Source: Candidatus Moraniibacteriota bacterium (GTDB lineage Bacteria > Patescibacteriota > Minisyncoccia > CAIUEV01 > JAHKAQ01). Taken from it: 23,128 bases of DNA. Below, one piece after another: positions 14,903 through 22,740 of the stretch. A program made the position numbers and the translations under genes. Numbering within the stretch: the stretch's first letter is position 1; every line of letters begins with the position of its first letter. The stretch is from the NCBI GenBank assembly GCA_014729445.1, contig WJJX01000041.1, forward strand, positions 1 through 23,128, read 5' to 3'. The notes under the pieces were generated by a model. That model had not been told where the DNA came from and searched no databases. It saw nothing but the letters and a program-made list of their open reading frames with translations.

Positions 14903-16063
14903 ATGAAATTTTCCAATAAAAAAAAGAGCCTTTCTTTTTTGATAATCGGGATTATACTTTTAATCCTGATTTTTTTTATCAAAAATAATCTAATCGATAA
15001 GAAACAAACCATGAACAATCAAGAAACTTCAAACAATAAAAATCTCGAATTGGCCACTTTTGCCGGCGGTTGCTTTTGGTGTATGGAACCGCCGTTTGAA
15101 AAAGAGGATGGAGTAATCGAAGTTATAAGCGGCTACAGCGGAGGTAGTCAGGAGAATCCAAGTTACGATGAAGTCTCAGCCGGAAAAACCGGCCACCGGG
15201 AAAGTGTTCAAGTCAAGTATGACCCCAATCAAATAAGCTACGAAAAGCTGCTGGACGTTTTCTGGCGGCAGATCGATCCAACCGACGATGGCGGACAGTT
15301 CGTGGATCGAGGCAGGCAATACAAAAGCGCGGTTTTTTATCACAATGACGAGCAGAAAAAGTTAGCCGAAAGCTCCAGGGAAAAGCTCGAAAAAAGCGGC
15401 TGTTTTGATAAGGAAATCAAAACCGAAATTTTGGCTTATAAAAATTTTTATCCTGCCGAAGAATATCATCAGGATTATTACAAAAAAAGCAAAATCAAGT
15501 ATAAATTCTATCGCTTTAATTCCGGCCGGGATCAGTTCCTAAAAAAAGTCTGGCAAAATGAACGAAGCTGTAATTTCAAGTTTGCCAAAGAAAAAAACAG
15601 CGAAATCAACAACGGTTTTTGGACCAATTATCAAAAACCGGCTAAAGATCAGTTAAAAGAAGAATTAAACGAAATCCAATTTAAAGTAACCCAGGAAGAA
15701 GGCACCGAAAAGGCTTTTGAAAACGAATTTTGGGGCAACAAGCGGGAGGGGATTTATGTGGATATTTTAAGCGGCGAGCCTTTGTTTAGCTCCAAAGACA
15801 AATACGAATCCGGCACCGGCTGGCCCAGCTTTACCCGGCCTTTGGTCGATGAAAATTTAATTTACCTAGAAGACAAAAACCTGTTTACCACAAGAATCGA
15901 AGTAAGAAGCAAATACGGCGATAACCATCTAGGTCATGTTTTCGACGACGGGCCTAAGCCAACCGGCAAAAGATACTGCATGAACTCGGCGGCGCTTAAA
16001 TTCATACCCAAAGAAGAGCTGGAACAATCGGGTTATAAGGAATTCTTAAACGAGTTCGAGTAA
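14903..16063 (+). CDS. msrAB: Membrane-anchored MsrA-MsrB fusion peptide-methionine sulfoxide reductase
   Basis: 386 residues. A Lys-rich start and a hydrophobic stretch (10-26) form an uncleaved anchor; no lipobox is seen. The MsrA domain (about 48-210) has the catalytic GCFWCMEP with Cys57, plus a likely resolving Cys167; it reduces the S-form of methionine sulfoxide. The MsrB domain (about 250-375) has SGTGWPSF, HLGHVFDDG and RYCMNSAALKF with catalytic Cys359; it reduces the R-form. The two CxxC zinc pairs of many MsrB proteins are absent. The fused order A-B is well known, and anchored forms repair oxidised proteins outside the cytoplasm, using an external thiol donor that is not in this window. 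A Met at residue 37 would give a soluble form. The stop lies four bases from the end of the convergent lipoprotein gene. Confidence 0.95.
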   Translation: MKFSNKKKSLSFLIIGIILLILIFFIKNNLIDKKQTMNNQETSNNKNLELATFAGGCFWCMEPPFEKEDGVIEVISGYSGGSQENPSYDEVSAGKTGHRESVQVKYDPNQISYEKLLDVFWRQIDPTDDGGQFVDRGRQYKSAVFYHNDEQKKLAESSREKLEKSGCFDKEIKTEILAYKNFYPAEEYHQDYYKKSKIKYKFYRFNSGRDQFLKKVWQNERSCNFKFAKEKNSEINNGFWTNYQKPAKDQLKEELNEIQFKVTQEEGTEKAFENEFWGNKREGIYVDILSGEPLFSSKDKYESGTGWPSFTRPLVDENLIYLEDKNLFTTRIEVRSKYGDNHLGHVFDDGPKPTGKRYCMNSAALKFIPKEELEQSGYKEFLNEFE

Positions 16064-16067
16064 CGAT

Positions 16068-16355
16068 TCATTTTTCTAAATTTTCATATTCCAACTCGGT
16101 TTCATCCAAATCCTGAGTGTCGATTTCGTTTATGATAGCATCGATCTCTTGAATCTCTTGTCCCACTTCGTCGTCCCCCGGGTCGCTAAATTCGATTTTT
16201 GATTCAGTTTCATTCGAGGGTTTATCCTTCGTTTTCTGATCATAGACCTCGACCGAGGATGACGGCATTGAAGTGTCTTTTTTTTCGCTTTTACCGCAGC
16301 CGAATAAGCCGAAAATCATCAACAGGGCCAAAAAAGAATAGACTATTTTTTTCAT
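16068..16355 (-). CDS. Small acidic lipoprotein, unknown function
   Basis: 95 residues. A lipoprotein signal peptide is clear: Met-Lys-Lys, a hydrophobic core, then Leu-Phe-Gly-Cys20, so Cys20 should be lipidated. The mature part is short, low in complexity and acidic (Asp/Glu-rich, no further Cys), probably a disordered tail or a short helix on the outer face. It is convergent with msrAB, only four bases apart, with no separate terminator between them. Upstream (56 bases) lies the secreted coiled-coil gene in the same direction, so the pair may form one transcript from the promoter near 17131-17159. Confidence 0.75.
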   Translation of the reverse strand: MKKIVYSFLALLMIFGLFGCGKSEKKDTSMPSSSVEVYDQKTKDKPSNETESKIEFSDPGDDEVGQEIQEIDAIINEIDTQDLDETELEYENLEK

Positions 16356-16410
16356 TGTTGTATTTTAAACAGTTAACGCAATAAAGCTAATCGCTTTTTT
16401 CTAGTAATTT

Positions 16411-17052
16411 TTAATTATCATTTTTGTTTTCTTCATTTTTGTCCACATCCTTATCTTCGCCTTCCTCATCATCTAATTCCTCAGTTTTATCTTCATGCGA
16501 AGCCAAATTGTTCCTTATTTCCAAAATTTCCGGCCGAATTTCGTCTTTATAATGATTTCGAATTTTTAAATGCTGTTTTCGCACTTTTTTTAATTGATTC
16601 CTTGACTGCTGCAATTGATTTTTGAATTTGCCTTCGGCTTCGCCGCAGGTATATTCTTTAGACGCTTTCAGGCTTTCAATGAATTCATTATGCATTTCTT
16701 CAAGCTCTTGAATCATTTGATCTAGCTCTTTAAATTTTTTCCTAAGTTCGCTGACATCCTGACCTTGGCTTTCAAATTTTTCAAGCAATTTTCGTATCTT
16801 TGTTTTAGCATTCTTATAGCGCATCACATTGCCGGCATGATTACTTTCGTAATTTTTGAGCCGGTTTTGAATTCTAGTCTCCATTCGCTCGCATTTGCGC
16901 TCTTTATTTTCTTCCCGGTTTTCCTTTATTTCGTCTTTTTTGTTTTGATATTTGTTGCCCTTTGTTTGGTCGGAATTGGCGGCCTGGCCAAAATTAATCA
17001 AACCCAGGCCCAAAAGAATCGTCATAAATCCAATCGCTAATTTTTTTTTCAT
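16411..17052 (-). CDS. Secreted helical (coiled-coil) protein with two Cys and an acidic tail
   Basis: 213 residues. The signal peptide (about 1-24) ends in Gly-Gln-Ala-Ala, a good signal peptidase I site. The mature protein is charged and helical, with long Lys/Glu/Arg/Gln heptad-like stretches; Cys occurs near the start of the helical region (ERKCERM) and again in KEYTCGEAE, which could form a disulfide. The C-terminal 25 residues are almost all Asp, Glu, Asn or Lys. I do not recognise a family; the general look recalls small periplasmic chaperone-like helical proteins, but no motif supports that. A TTGCAA/TATAAT promoter lies 72-107 bases upstream. Confidence 0.72.
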   Translation of the reverse strand: MKKKLAIGFMTILLGLGLINFGQAANSDQTKGNKYQNKKDEIKENREENKERKCERMETRIQNRLKNYESNHAGNVMRYKNAKTKIRKLLEKFESQGQDVSELRKKFKELDQMIQELEEMHNEFIESLKASKEYTCGEAEGKFKNQLQQSRNQLKKVRKQHLKIRNHYKDEIRPEILEIRNNLASHEDKTEELDDEEGEDKDVDKNEENKNDN

Positions 17053-17110
17053 TGTTTTAGTTTAATTTTTAATTAAGCTTAATGATTACCTTTAATTACC
17101 TTAGCAGGAA

Positions 17111-17138
17111 TTGATTTATAATCCGATTAGATTATAAT
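17111..17138 (+). promoter_or_regulatory. Promoter for the alpha/beta-hydrolase gene
   Basis: TTGATT (17111-17116), 16-base spacer, TATAAT (17133-17138), about 45 bases of leader before the ATG at 17191. Its -10 box overlaps that of the minus-strand promoter. Confidence 0.55.
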
Positions 17139-17159
17139 TATTATATAATTAAGTTGCAA
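17131..17159 (-). promoter_or_regulatory. Promoter for the secreted coiled-coil and lipoprotein genes
   Basis: On the minus strand TTGCAA (17159-17154), a 17-base spacer, TATAAT (17136-17131). The leader to the start at 17052 would be about 70 bases. It overlaps the plus-strand promoter head to head. Confidence 0.6.
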
Positions 17160-17190
17160 TAATCTGAAAAATTTTAATTAAAGTATTTCA

Positions 17191-18861
17191 ATGAACCAAA
17201 AGGAGAAACCTTCAGAGTTAAAAGAAAAAAAACGTTCTTTGATGGAAGAAAATACAAAAACAATGCTTCTAAGTATAGATGGACATAAGACGGAAATAGC
17301 CTATTGCGATATCCCGCCTGACCCGCAACAGGATCCAAAAAGTACGGAATTGGTTCTTTTCCCAGGCGCTCCTTGGAGGATGAAGTTTTCTGAAAAAATG
17401 GCTGAATGCTTTCATAGTAATAGATATCGTTTTTTGACTTTCGATCATCCCTCTTACGGTCCTGAAAAACCTGAAATTATAAGGCCAAAGGTTCTCAAGG
17501 CTTTTCTAGAAGGAGTAGAACCTGAATTAAAAGCCCCGATTTTTATGGCTCATTCTTTGGGCAATGAGGACTTGATAAGATTATTAATGAGCGGGGAGAG
17601 GTTTAACTGTCAAGGATTGATTTTTTTGAATCCAATTATAAACAACACAATCACCGGTCACATAGTTAATGTTATGAGAAGTATGTTTGTTTTATTTAGC
17701 GAAAAGGAAAAGACAGAGGAGAAGAAATTTTATAAAAAAATGTTTGAGGCGTTTAAAGATAAGGGAATTGAATCTATAAAAGATTTTCTCTACGCCGCCA
17801 AAGCTTCTTTAGAAGAAATTTATCCTTATGATTTAGGTGTGCCTTTTTCTATTATTCAAAATATGGATGACACCTTGGCTCCTTATAAAGCGTTGCCAGA
17901 CATTCCTTGCAGGACTGTGATTTTAGAAGGAGGCAATCACCCTTCCGTTTTTATTAACGACCAACATATGGACTCCGTTAGTGAAACTGTTAGGGAATTA
18001 GAAACCACTTCATCTATTGGAAAAAAGCCTTCATTGATTTCGTTATTTCACAATAAAAGCAAAAAACTTAGCCCTGAAAAGAAAGAAGCTTCGGTCTCGA
18101 TTGATTCGGCTATGGGAGAAATAGAGAGAGAAAACCAAGATCGCAGGCAAAATCAAGAAAATAGAGAAACAATTAGAAAACTCTCCGATGAATTAGTGAA
18201 ATATTCTTTAGCGGAAATACTCAGTAATGTGAATTGGTTTCCCCAGATGAGTTATTTAGACTTTAACGAAGATTTTCCGATAGTTATAGAATTGAGGAAC
18301 AAATTCAATTCATTGGGCTTGAATTTAAGGGAGTTATTAGATCAGTCAAATATGAATCTGGATCCGGATTTTTTAAAATATATAATTATTCAAACAGGTG
18401 AAAATAAAAACTTAGGAACTCTGGAAGATATTTTTTGGGATGATGGATTTTATTCGGCTATGATCCTTAATTTGTATGCAAGCATTTCCTTTTTTGAAGA
18501 AGGCTACTGCTTTAAATTATTGGGTTTTGAAAATTTTGGGGTGGAATTTTATATTGAGGATATTGATCAGGATGAGGACAAATTTTTTGAAAAAATAGAT
18601 ATTGCATCAAAGGCAATATTGAGCGCTATTTATAGAAAAATTATCGACGATGACGATCCTTTGGGAATTAAAAATGAATTGGAGGTAAAATTTAAAGCTG
18701 AAAAACTGCCAGAATTATTAAATGTTGAATCTCTTAAAAGAAATATAGATGATTTATTAAAACAATTAGAAGAATTAGAAAAAAAGATTGCCCCTATTAA
18801 TAGAAACGATAACAAGAAGAAAACCGGTCCAGAAGAAAAAAAAGTTTCTTTATCAGCTTAA
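17191..18861 (+). CDS. Alpha/beta-hydrolase domain fused to an unknown C-terminal domain
   Basis: 556 residues, no signal peptide. Residues about 50-265 form an alpha/beta-hydrolase: an early strand with Leu-Phe-Pro-Gly-Ala (oxyanion loop), a TFDHPSYG turn, the nucleophile elbow AHSLGNE with Ser122, an acid near Asp226/Asp227 (NMDDTLAP) and His250 in GGNHPSV, so the triad looks complete. The elbow lacks the first Gly of G-x-S-x-G (Ala instead), which is tolerated in the family. A charged linker (about 265-330) leads to a C-terminal region (about 335-520) that I do not recognise, with acidic patches and a final heptad-like helix (520-545). Substrate unknown. Codon choice is very AT-rich compared with copA. 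It is divergent from the secreted coiled-coil gene. Confidence 0.75.
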   Translation: MNQKEKPSELKEKKRSLMEENTKTMLLSIDGHKTEIAYCDIPPDPQQDPKSTELVLFPGAPWRMKFSEKMAECFHSNRYRFLTFDHPSYGPEKPEIIRPKVLKAFLEGVEPELKAPIFMAHSLGNEDLIRLLMSGERFNCQGLIFLNPIINNTITGHIVNVMRSMFVLFSEKEKTEEKKFYKKMFEAFKDKGIESIKDFLYAAKASLEEIYPYDLGVPFSIIQNMDDTLAPYKALPDIPCRTVILEGGNHPSVFINDQHMDSVSETVRELETTSSIGKKPSLISLFHNKSKKLSPEKKEASVSIDSAMGEIERENQDRRQNQENRETIRKLSDELVKYSLAEILSNVNWFPQMSYLDFNEDFPIVIELRNKFNSLGLNLRELLDQSNMNLDPDFLKYIIIQTGENKNLGTLEDIFWDDGFYSAMILNLYASISFFEEGYCFKLLGFENFGVEFYIEDIDQDEDKFFEKIDIASKAILSAIYRKIIDDDDPLGIKNELEVKFKAEKLPELLNVESLKRNIDDLLKQLEELEKKIAPINRNDNKKKTGPEEKKVSLSA

Positions 18862-19188
18862 GGGAAAGGATATAATATTTTTTATTTTATCGGATTTTAA
18901 AAAATTAACGAATCATCCTCTGATAAAATTGCTTGTGGATTTATTAACACACTAAAAAACAACCCTTTTATGCAAAACATTATTAAGATTAAAAATCTAA
19001 AAAAAAGCTTTAAAAAAACAAATCAAGCTTTTTCAAAGAAAGATTGCTATTGGTGAGTTTTATAATTTTCAATTTCGAGAAACGCAAATCAATTTTACAA
19101 TCAAGCCATAACTTGGTTTAATGAATTAACGAAAAGAGATTAGGCCAAATCTTTGAAAGAAAAGAATTGAAAGCGCCTTAATCATCCG
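18862..19188. other. Gene-free stretch with decayed coding traces
   Basis: No intact gene. TATAAT occurs just after the hydrolase stop, near 18871, without a clear -35. ATTTTATC and GATAAAAT form a loose stem over about 45 bases after that. The only coding-like parts are the fragments at 18970-19143. No terminator of good quality is visible after the hydrolase gene. Confidence 0.5.
18970..19143 (+). pseudogene. Possible remnant of an ABC transporter ATPase N-terminus and a second short fragment
   Basis: An ATG at 18970 gives 28 codons to a TGA (19054-19056). The beginning (IIKIKNLKKSFKK) reads like the first beta-strand of an ABC-transporter ATP-binding subunit, but stops before any Walker A. 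In the same frame, after a second stop, 19066-19143 gives 25 more protein-like codons (NQFYNQAITWFNELTKRD) to a TAG. The ABC resemblance rests on 13 residues and is tentative. Confidence 0.3.
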
Positions 19189-19212
19189 TTGGAATTTCAA
19201 ATCAAAAAAACC

Positions 19213-20229
19213 ATGAAAATCGCTGTTTTTGAAATAAAAAAATGGGAAAAAAAGATCTTTCAAAAAAAAATCAAAGAGGCGGATTTTTATTTTTCCCCAA
19301 ATATTGTTAATCCCAAAGAGTTAAAAAAGATAAAGGACGCCCAAATTCTTTCGGTTTTTATTTACTCCAAAATCGATAAAAAGGTCTTAAAACAGCTGCC
19401 AAGATTAAAGGCGATCGCCACCAGATCTACCGGTTTTGATCATATCGACCTAAGGGAATGTCAAAAAAGGAAAATTAAGGTCTTTAATGTTCCTTTTTAT
19501 GGAGAAAACACCGTAGCCGAACATACATTTGGCCTCATTTTATCCCTTTCCAGAAATATTCATAAATCTTATCTAAGAACTCAAAGAAACGATTTTTCCA
19601 TTCAGGGGTTAAAAGGATTCGATCTCAAGGGCAGGACGCTGGGGGTGGTGGGGGCCGGTCATATCGGTCTGCATGTAATTCGAATAGCTAAAAGTTTTGG
19701 CATGGAAATTTTGGCTTTTGATGTGCATGAAGATAAATTTTTAGCCGAAGTGCTTGATTTTAAATACCTCCCTTTTAAAGAGGTGTTGAAAAAGTCTGAT
19801 ATTATCAGTCTTCATGTGCCTTATAATAAACACACTCATCATCTTATCAATCGAAAAAGCATAAAATTGTTCAAAAAAGGCTCGATTTTGATTAACACGG
19901 CCAGAGGCAAAATTGTGGAAACCGAGGCTTTAATTGAAGCTCTGGATAAAGGGATTTTATCAGGGGCCGGCTTGGATGTTCTGGAAGGTGAGGAATTAAT
20001 CAAAGAAGATAAGCAGCTTCTCTACGATCAGGAAAAAATGGATAAACTGGGCAGTATTATTAAGGATCATATTCTTTTAAACATGGAAAACGTGGTTTTT
20101 ACCCCGCATATTGCCTTCTACAGCCAGGAAGCTCAAGAGAGGATTATCGAAACCACCATTGAAAATATTGTTCGCTATTTAACCAATAAAAAAGCTAAAA
20201 CCGACAATCTGGTTGAGGGGAAGGGATAG
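19213..20229 (+). CDS. D-2-hydroxyacid dehydrogenase, D-lactate dehydrogenase-like
   Basis: An in-frame TTG lies at 19189, but the ATG at 19213 gives a 338-residue protein beginning MKIAVFE, the usual first strand of this family, so I use the ATG. It is a cytoplasmic NAD(H)-dependent enzyme that interconverts 2-ketoacids and D-2-hydroxyacids; D-lactate from pyruvate is the likeliest reaction. Support: the Rossmann motif GAGHIG (147-152), with an Asp ending the second strand (LAFDV), consistent with NAD rather than NADP; substrate-binding Arg231 in NTARGK; a GLDVLEGEE segment with the Glu; catalytic His299 in TPHIAFYS. The ending HIAFYSQEA is typical of the D-lactate subgroup, which supports fermentation. 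It stands alone, preceded by decayed DNA. Paralogues acting on other 2-hydroxyacids cannot be excluded. Confidence 0.9.
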   Translation: MKIAVFEIKKWEKKIFQKKIKEADFYFSPNIVNPKELKKIKDAQILSVFIYSKIDKKVLKQLPRLKAIATRSTGFDHIDLRECQKRKIKVFNVPFYGENTVAEHTFGLILSLSRNIHKSYLRTQRNDFSIQGLKGFDLKGRTLGVVGAGHIGLHVIRIAKSFGMEILAFDVHEDKFLAEVLDFKYLPFKEVLKKSDIISLHVPYNKHTHHLINRKSIKLFKKGSILINTARGKIVETEALIEALDKGILSGAGLDVLEGEELIKEDKQLLYDQEKMDKLGSIIKDHILLNMENVVFTPHIAFYSQEAQERIIETTIENIVRYLTNKKAKTDNLVEGKG

Positions 20230-20336
20230 GCTTATGGCAGCGCAGCTTTGCGGTAGTCTTTCATTCTCTTTACTAATTGGGATTAATACTCTATATTAAT
20301 TTGTTAATCTTTTTTTGTTTAGGTTTTTTAGGCTAC

Positions 20337-20365
20337 TTGCAATTTTATTTAAATTGTGTTAAAAA
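20337..20365 (+). promoter_or_regulatory. Promoter for the coiled-coil gene cluster
   Basis: TTGCAA (20337-20342), 17-base spacer, TAAAAA (20360-20365) with TG at the extended -10 position. The leader to the ATG at 20402 would be about 30 bases. Confidence 0.45.
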
Positions 20366-20401
20366 TTTACGTTCCCAAAAGATTTATAAATAACTTACAA
20401 A

Positions 20402-21088
20402 ATGAGTAATAATAATCCTAATAAAAAGACTAGAAATCAAAGAATAGCGGATTTAATCAAAACAGAAGAAGAAACAGACATTTTTCAAAAATCCACCAGT
20501 ACCAAGCAGATGCTCTATCTATTGGAAAAGAATATCGAAACCTTAAGAGAGCAGATTGAAAGAAAGGACGAAAGGCTGGATAGACAGGATAAGCAGATTG
20601 ATCAATTATGTGACCGGATTAGAGAAATTTTGGACAAGGATGTTGAGTCAAGTCTTATGGAGGATTTTGAAGGCGGAACCACTTTCGCTGAAAAAGATCC
20701 GGAACTCTCAGAGGGATATACCACTATTGAGTCTGGCACAGGTAAGATGGCGCAGGATAAACAAGAGCCGTCAGAAGAAAAGGAAGAGGACTTGGAGGAA
20801 CAGGAAGATGATAATATTTCAGAAGAGGAATTGGAAAAATATAAAAAGGAGTTTGAAAAGGAAGATGAAGAAGGTGAGGAATACGGGGATTATTATAAAA
20901 AAGAGAAAAAGAATTTAATCAAAGAAGAGGATGAGGACGATTCGCTAGACGATGATTACTTCGACGACGAAGATGAGGATTATGATGATGACGAGGAAGA
21001 TAAAAAAGACAAACCCAGAAACTACAAAAAAGATGAAGAAGGGAAAAGTTTGTGGGATAGATTCAAGAATATAATTAAAAGCGAATAA
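20402..21088 (+). CDS. Acidic coiled-coil protein of unknown function
   Basis: 228 residues, no signal peptide or membrane segment. The N-terminal 35 residues are polar and basic. Residues about 37-78 form a heptad-repeat coiled coil (LLEKNI, then REQIERKDE, then RQDKQIDQL). From about 85 the chain is disordered-looking, with very acidic runs of Asp and Glu (densest around bases 20928-21005) and a short amphipathic end (SLWDRFKNIIKSE) that could dock on a partner. The coiled-coil unit resembles the repeat in the long coiled-coil protein downstream. The gene starts without a Shine-Dalgarno and is followed 49 bases later by the next gene, probably in one transcript. A basic frame over 20556-20918 is only its shadow. 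Confidence 0.7.
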   Translation: MSNNNPNKKTRNQRIADLIKTEEETDIFQKSTSTKQMLYLLEKNIETLREQIERKDERLDRQDKQIDQLCDRIREILDKDVESSLMEDFEGGTTFAEKDPELSEGYTTIESGTGKMAQDKQEPSEEKEEDLEEQEDDNISEEELEKYKKEFEKEDEEGEEYGDYYKKEKKNLIKEEDEDDSLDDDYFDDEDEDYDDDEEDKKDKPRNYKKDEEGKSLWDRFKNIIKSE

Positions 21089-21137
21089 TTAAGTCGAATT
21101 TTTTAGATAATCAATATTAAAATCTTAAGATAACAAA

Positions 21138-21452
21138 ATGATTATTAAATTTACCAGGAATTTAGGAAATTATAAAAAAGGCAAAATCTATGTCTGCAAA
21201 AACGACTTAGACATTACTAAAGCCAAGGAGCTTATTAAATGGGGCTTTGCGGTGGAAGCCAATCCTTTTTCTGTTTCTGAAAAGGATAAAAAAGAGATCG
21301 AAAGGCAAAGTGCTAAAAAGGGAGTGAAGTTGGATTACAGCCGTTATGATTCCCAAGGCGGTGAAGATGATGAAAAAGAAAGCGCCGACAGAGAGGAAAA
21401 GACTCAAACAGTAGGCAGTGTCCAGATGAGAGCCAATGTTATAGATCTTTAA
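21138..21452 (+). CDS. Small protein with a compact N-terminal domain; possibly the amino end of a longer coiled-coil protein
   Basis: 104 residues. The first 45 or so make a small mixed beta/alpha domain (NYKKGKIYV, then TKAKELIKWGFAVEA), reminiscent of small domains in phage structural or secretion-related proteins, though I cannot name it. The remainder is a charged, disordered linker. It ends at a TAA (21450-21452), yet the same frame stays open for another 396 codons and continues directly as a coiled coil. I therefore suspect that this ORF and 21453-22640 were one gene, of about 500 residues. Without a Shine-Dalgarno; ATG at 21138. Confidence 0.6.
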   Translation: MIIKFTRNLGNYKKGKIYVCKNDLDITKAKELIKWGFAVEANPFSVSEKDKKEIERQSAKKGVKLDYSRYDSQGGEDDEKESADREEKTQTVGSVQMRANVIDL

Positions 21453-21635
21453 GAACATAAAAAAGAAAAAGCCGCTCTTCAATCAAAAATCGATAAATTA
21501 GAACAGGACAAAAAAAGAACAATCGATTTATTAAAAAAGAATATCACTATTATTAAAGCTCAGATTAAGAAAAAAGACGAATATATCGAGAACAAAGACA
21601 GACAGATTGAAGTTTTAAACGAAGAAGCCGAAAAA
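21453..21635 (+). other. In-frame, coding-like segment between two ORFs, without a usable start codon
   Basis: 61 sense codons lie between the TAA at 21450-21452 and the first start-like codon (TTG 21636), in the same frame as both neighbours. They read as a Lys/Glu-rich coiled coil and contain one copy of the repeat found twice downstream (see 21636-22640). There is no ATG, GTG or TTG in this part, so it can be translated only by passing the TAA, or from a non-standard start. Confidence 0.6.
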
Positions 21636-22640
21636 TTGCAGGTTTCTGAGGCTATGAAAATCAAGGAAATTCAGAGAAGAGCCAAACTTGAGGGCAAAAT
21701 CAAAGCGCTAAATTTTGAAATCGAAGAGCTTAAAAAGGAAAAAAATGATAAAATCAAGGAATTGGAAGGCGAAATTAAATCCTTAAAGGAAATTTTAGAA
21801 AAAAAGAACGAGCAAATCGATGTTTTAAACAAGAAGGTTCAGGATTTAACCAATTCCTACAATAAAATCAAGCAATCCAAAGATATCAAGGATCAACGAA
21901 TCGGGGAGCTTGAAAAGAAGATAGAAGAAGTCAAGGCCTCTAGAGACGAAAAAATAAATTATTTAGAGGAGCTAAAGAATGAAAAAGAAAGAGAAGCGGG
22001 TAACGCCGAAAGAAAATACAGAGAGATGAAAGATCAGATTCAAGGTAAAGACAGTCAAATCGAAGCCTTGAAAAAAGAGGTTAAGGGCCTTCAAATTCTC
22101 GAATCTTTCAATAACAAGAAAAACGAAAAGGAATTGGCGCTTAAAGAAAAGAAAATAAGCAAGCTTGAAGCTGACAATTTGGAACTCCAAAAAGAAAAAG
22201 ACAGAACTTTGTCCTTGTTTAAAGATAATTTGAGCGATCTTGAAGATCAGCTGAACAAAAAAGACACTCAAATTGAAAGATTGGACAAACAAATTGTGGC
22301 TCTTAATAATGAGATAAAAAGAATTAAGTCGACAGGAGAATTAAGATTGGAACATTTGACCAGCTCCGCTGAGAAGAAAGAAGTAATGAGCAAAGAGGAA
22401 AGGAATCGTCTTCTAAAAAGAATCGAGGAAATTCAGAAGGAAAAAGACAAGGATCTGGAATTGTTTAAAAACAAACTATACGCTTTGAAAGAGGAAATCA
22501 GGAAGAAAAATCGAAAAATAGAGGAATTAAATGAAACCGTGGATGAGATAAGATCCAAAGAAGAAAAATCCAATCAATCATCAACAGAGCAGGAAGAAGT
22601 TAGAGAACTGGAAGAGGTGGAAGCGAATAAAGAGAGTTAA
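21636..22640 (+). CDS. Long coiled-coil protein (start uncertain)
   Basis: From TTG 21636 the product has 334 residues; ATG 21654 would give 328. Neither start is convincing, because coding-like sequence runs on upstream to 21453. The whole chain is a charged heptad coiled coil without signal peptide, membrane segment or Cys. A unit of about 44 residues recurs: bases 21495-21626, 22182-22313 and 22428-22559. Shared landmarks are Lys-x-Lys-Asp/Arg at the front, Leu-Phe/Leu-Lys-x-Asn/Lys in the middle, then Lys-Lys-Asp/Asn-x-x-Ile-Glu and a closing Leu/Ile. The tail (about 305-334) is acidic and disordered. Such proteins serve as scaffolds or spacers (SMC-like or phage tape-measure-like in general look), but nothing here shows which. 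The rplJ promoter follows 17 bases after the stop. Confidence 0.6.
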   Translation: MQVSEAMKIKEIQRRAKLEGKIKALNFEIEELKKEKNDKIKELEGEIKSLKEILEKKNEQIDVLNKKVQDLTNSYNKIKQSKDIKDQRIGELEKKIEEVKASRDEKINYLEELKNEKEREAGNAERKYREMKDQIQGKDSQIEALKKEVKGLQILESFNNKKNEKELALKEKKISKLEADNLELQKEKDRTLSLFKDNLSDLEDQLNKKDTQIERLDKQIVALNNEIKRIKSTGELRLEHLTSSAEKKEVMSKEERNRLLKRIEEIQKEKDKDLELFKNKLYALKEEIRKKNRKIEELNETVDEIRSKEEKSNQSSTEQEEVRELEEVEANKES

Positions 22641-22657
22641 AGCAACTAAAATCGAAT

Positions 22658-22685
22658 TTGCCATTTGTTTAAAAATAGTTATAAT
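22658..22685 (+). promoter_or_regulatory. rplJ promoter
   Basis: TTGCCA (22658-22663), 16-base spacer, perfect TATAAT (22680-22685). Transcription would start near 22692, just before the L10 leader fold, giving a leader of about 138 bases. Confidence 0.65.
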
Positions 22686-22696
22686 AAAAAACAAGC

Positions 22697-22737
22697 TTTC
22701 CAAAGACAGTAAGCATTAATAAGTCTTACCTAGGAAA
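22697..22737 (+). ncRNA. Ribosomal protein L10 leader (L10 binding site)
   Basis: TTTCC (22697-22701) pairs with GGAAA (22733-22737); inside it GTAAG (22709-22713) pairs with CTTAC (22725-22729). Between them lie AAAGACA on the 5' side and CTA on the 3' side, the bulged arrangement of the L10 leader family that mimics the L10 site on 23S rRNA. It stands directly before rplJ, as in many bacteria. Excess L10 would bind here and lower its own expression. Confidence 0.8.
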
Positions 22738-22740
22738 ATT

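Noticed and set aside
16199..16384. 61-codon plus-strand ORF opposite the lipoprotein
   Set aside because: The minus-strand frame has a textbook lipobox and signal peptide; the plus-strand product has no features.
20556..20918. 120-codon very basic plus-strand ORF
   Set aside because: It is the shifted-frame shadow of the acidic coiled-coil gene: GAA/GAG-rich codons read out of frame give Lys/Arg.
12750..21452. Reassignment of TAA as a sense codon
   Set aside because: TAA is the stop of many clearly complete genes here (for example msrAB and the SafE fusion), so the two in-frame cases need local explanations.
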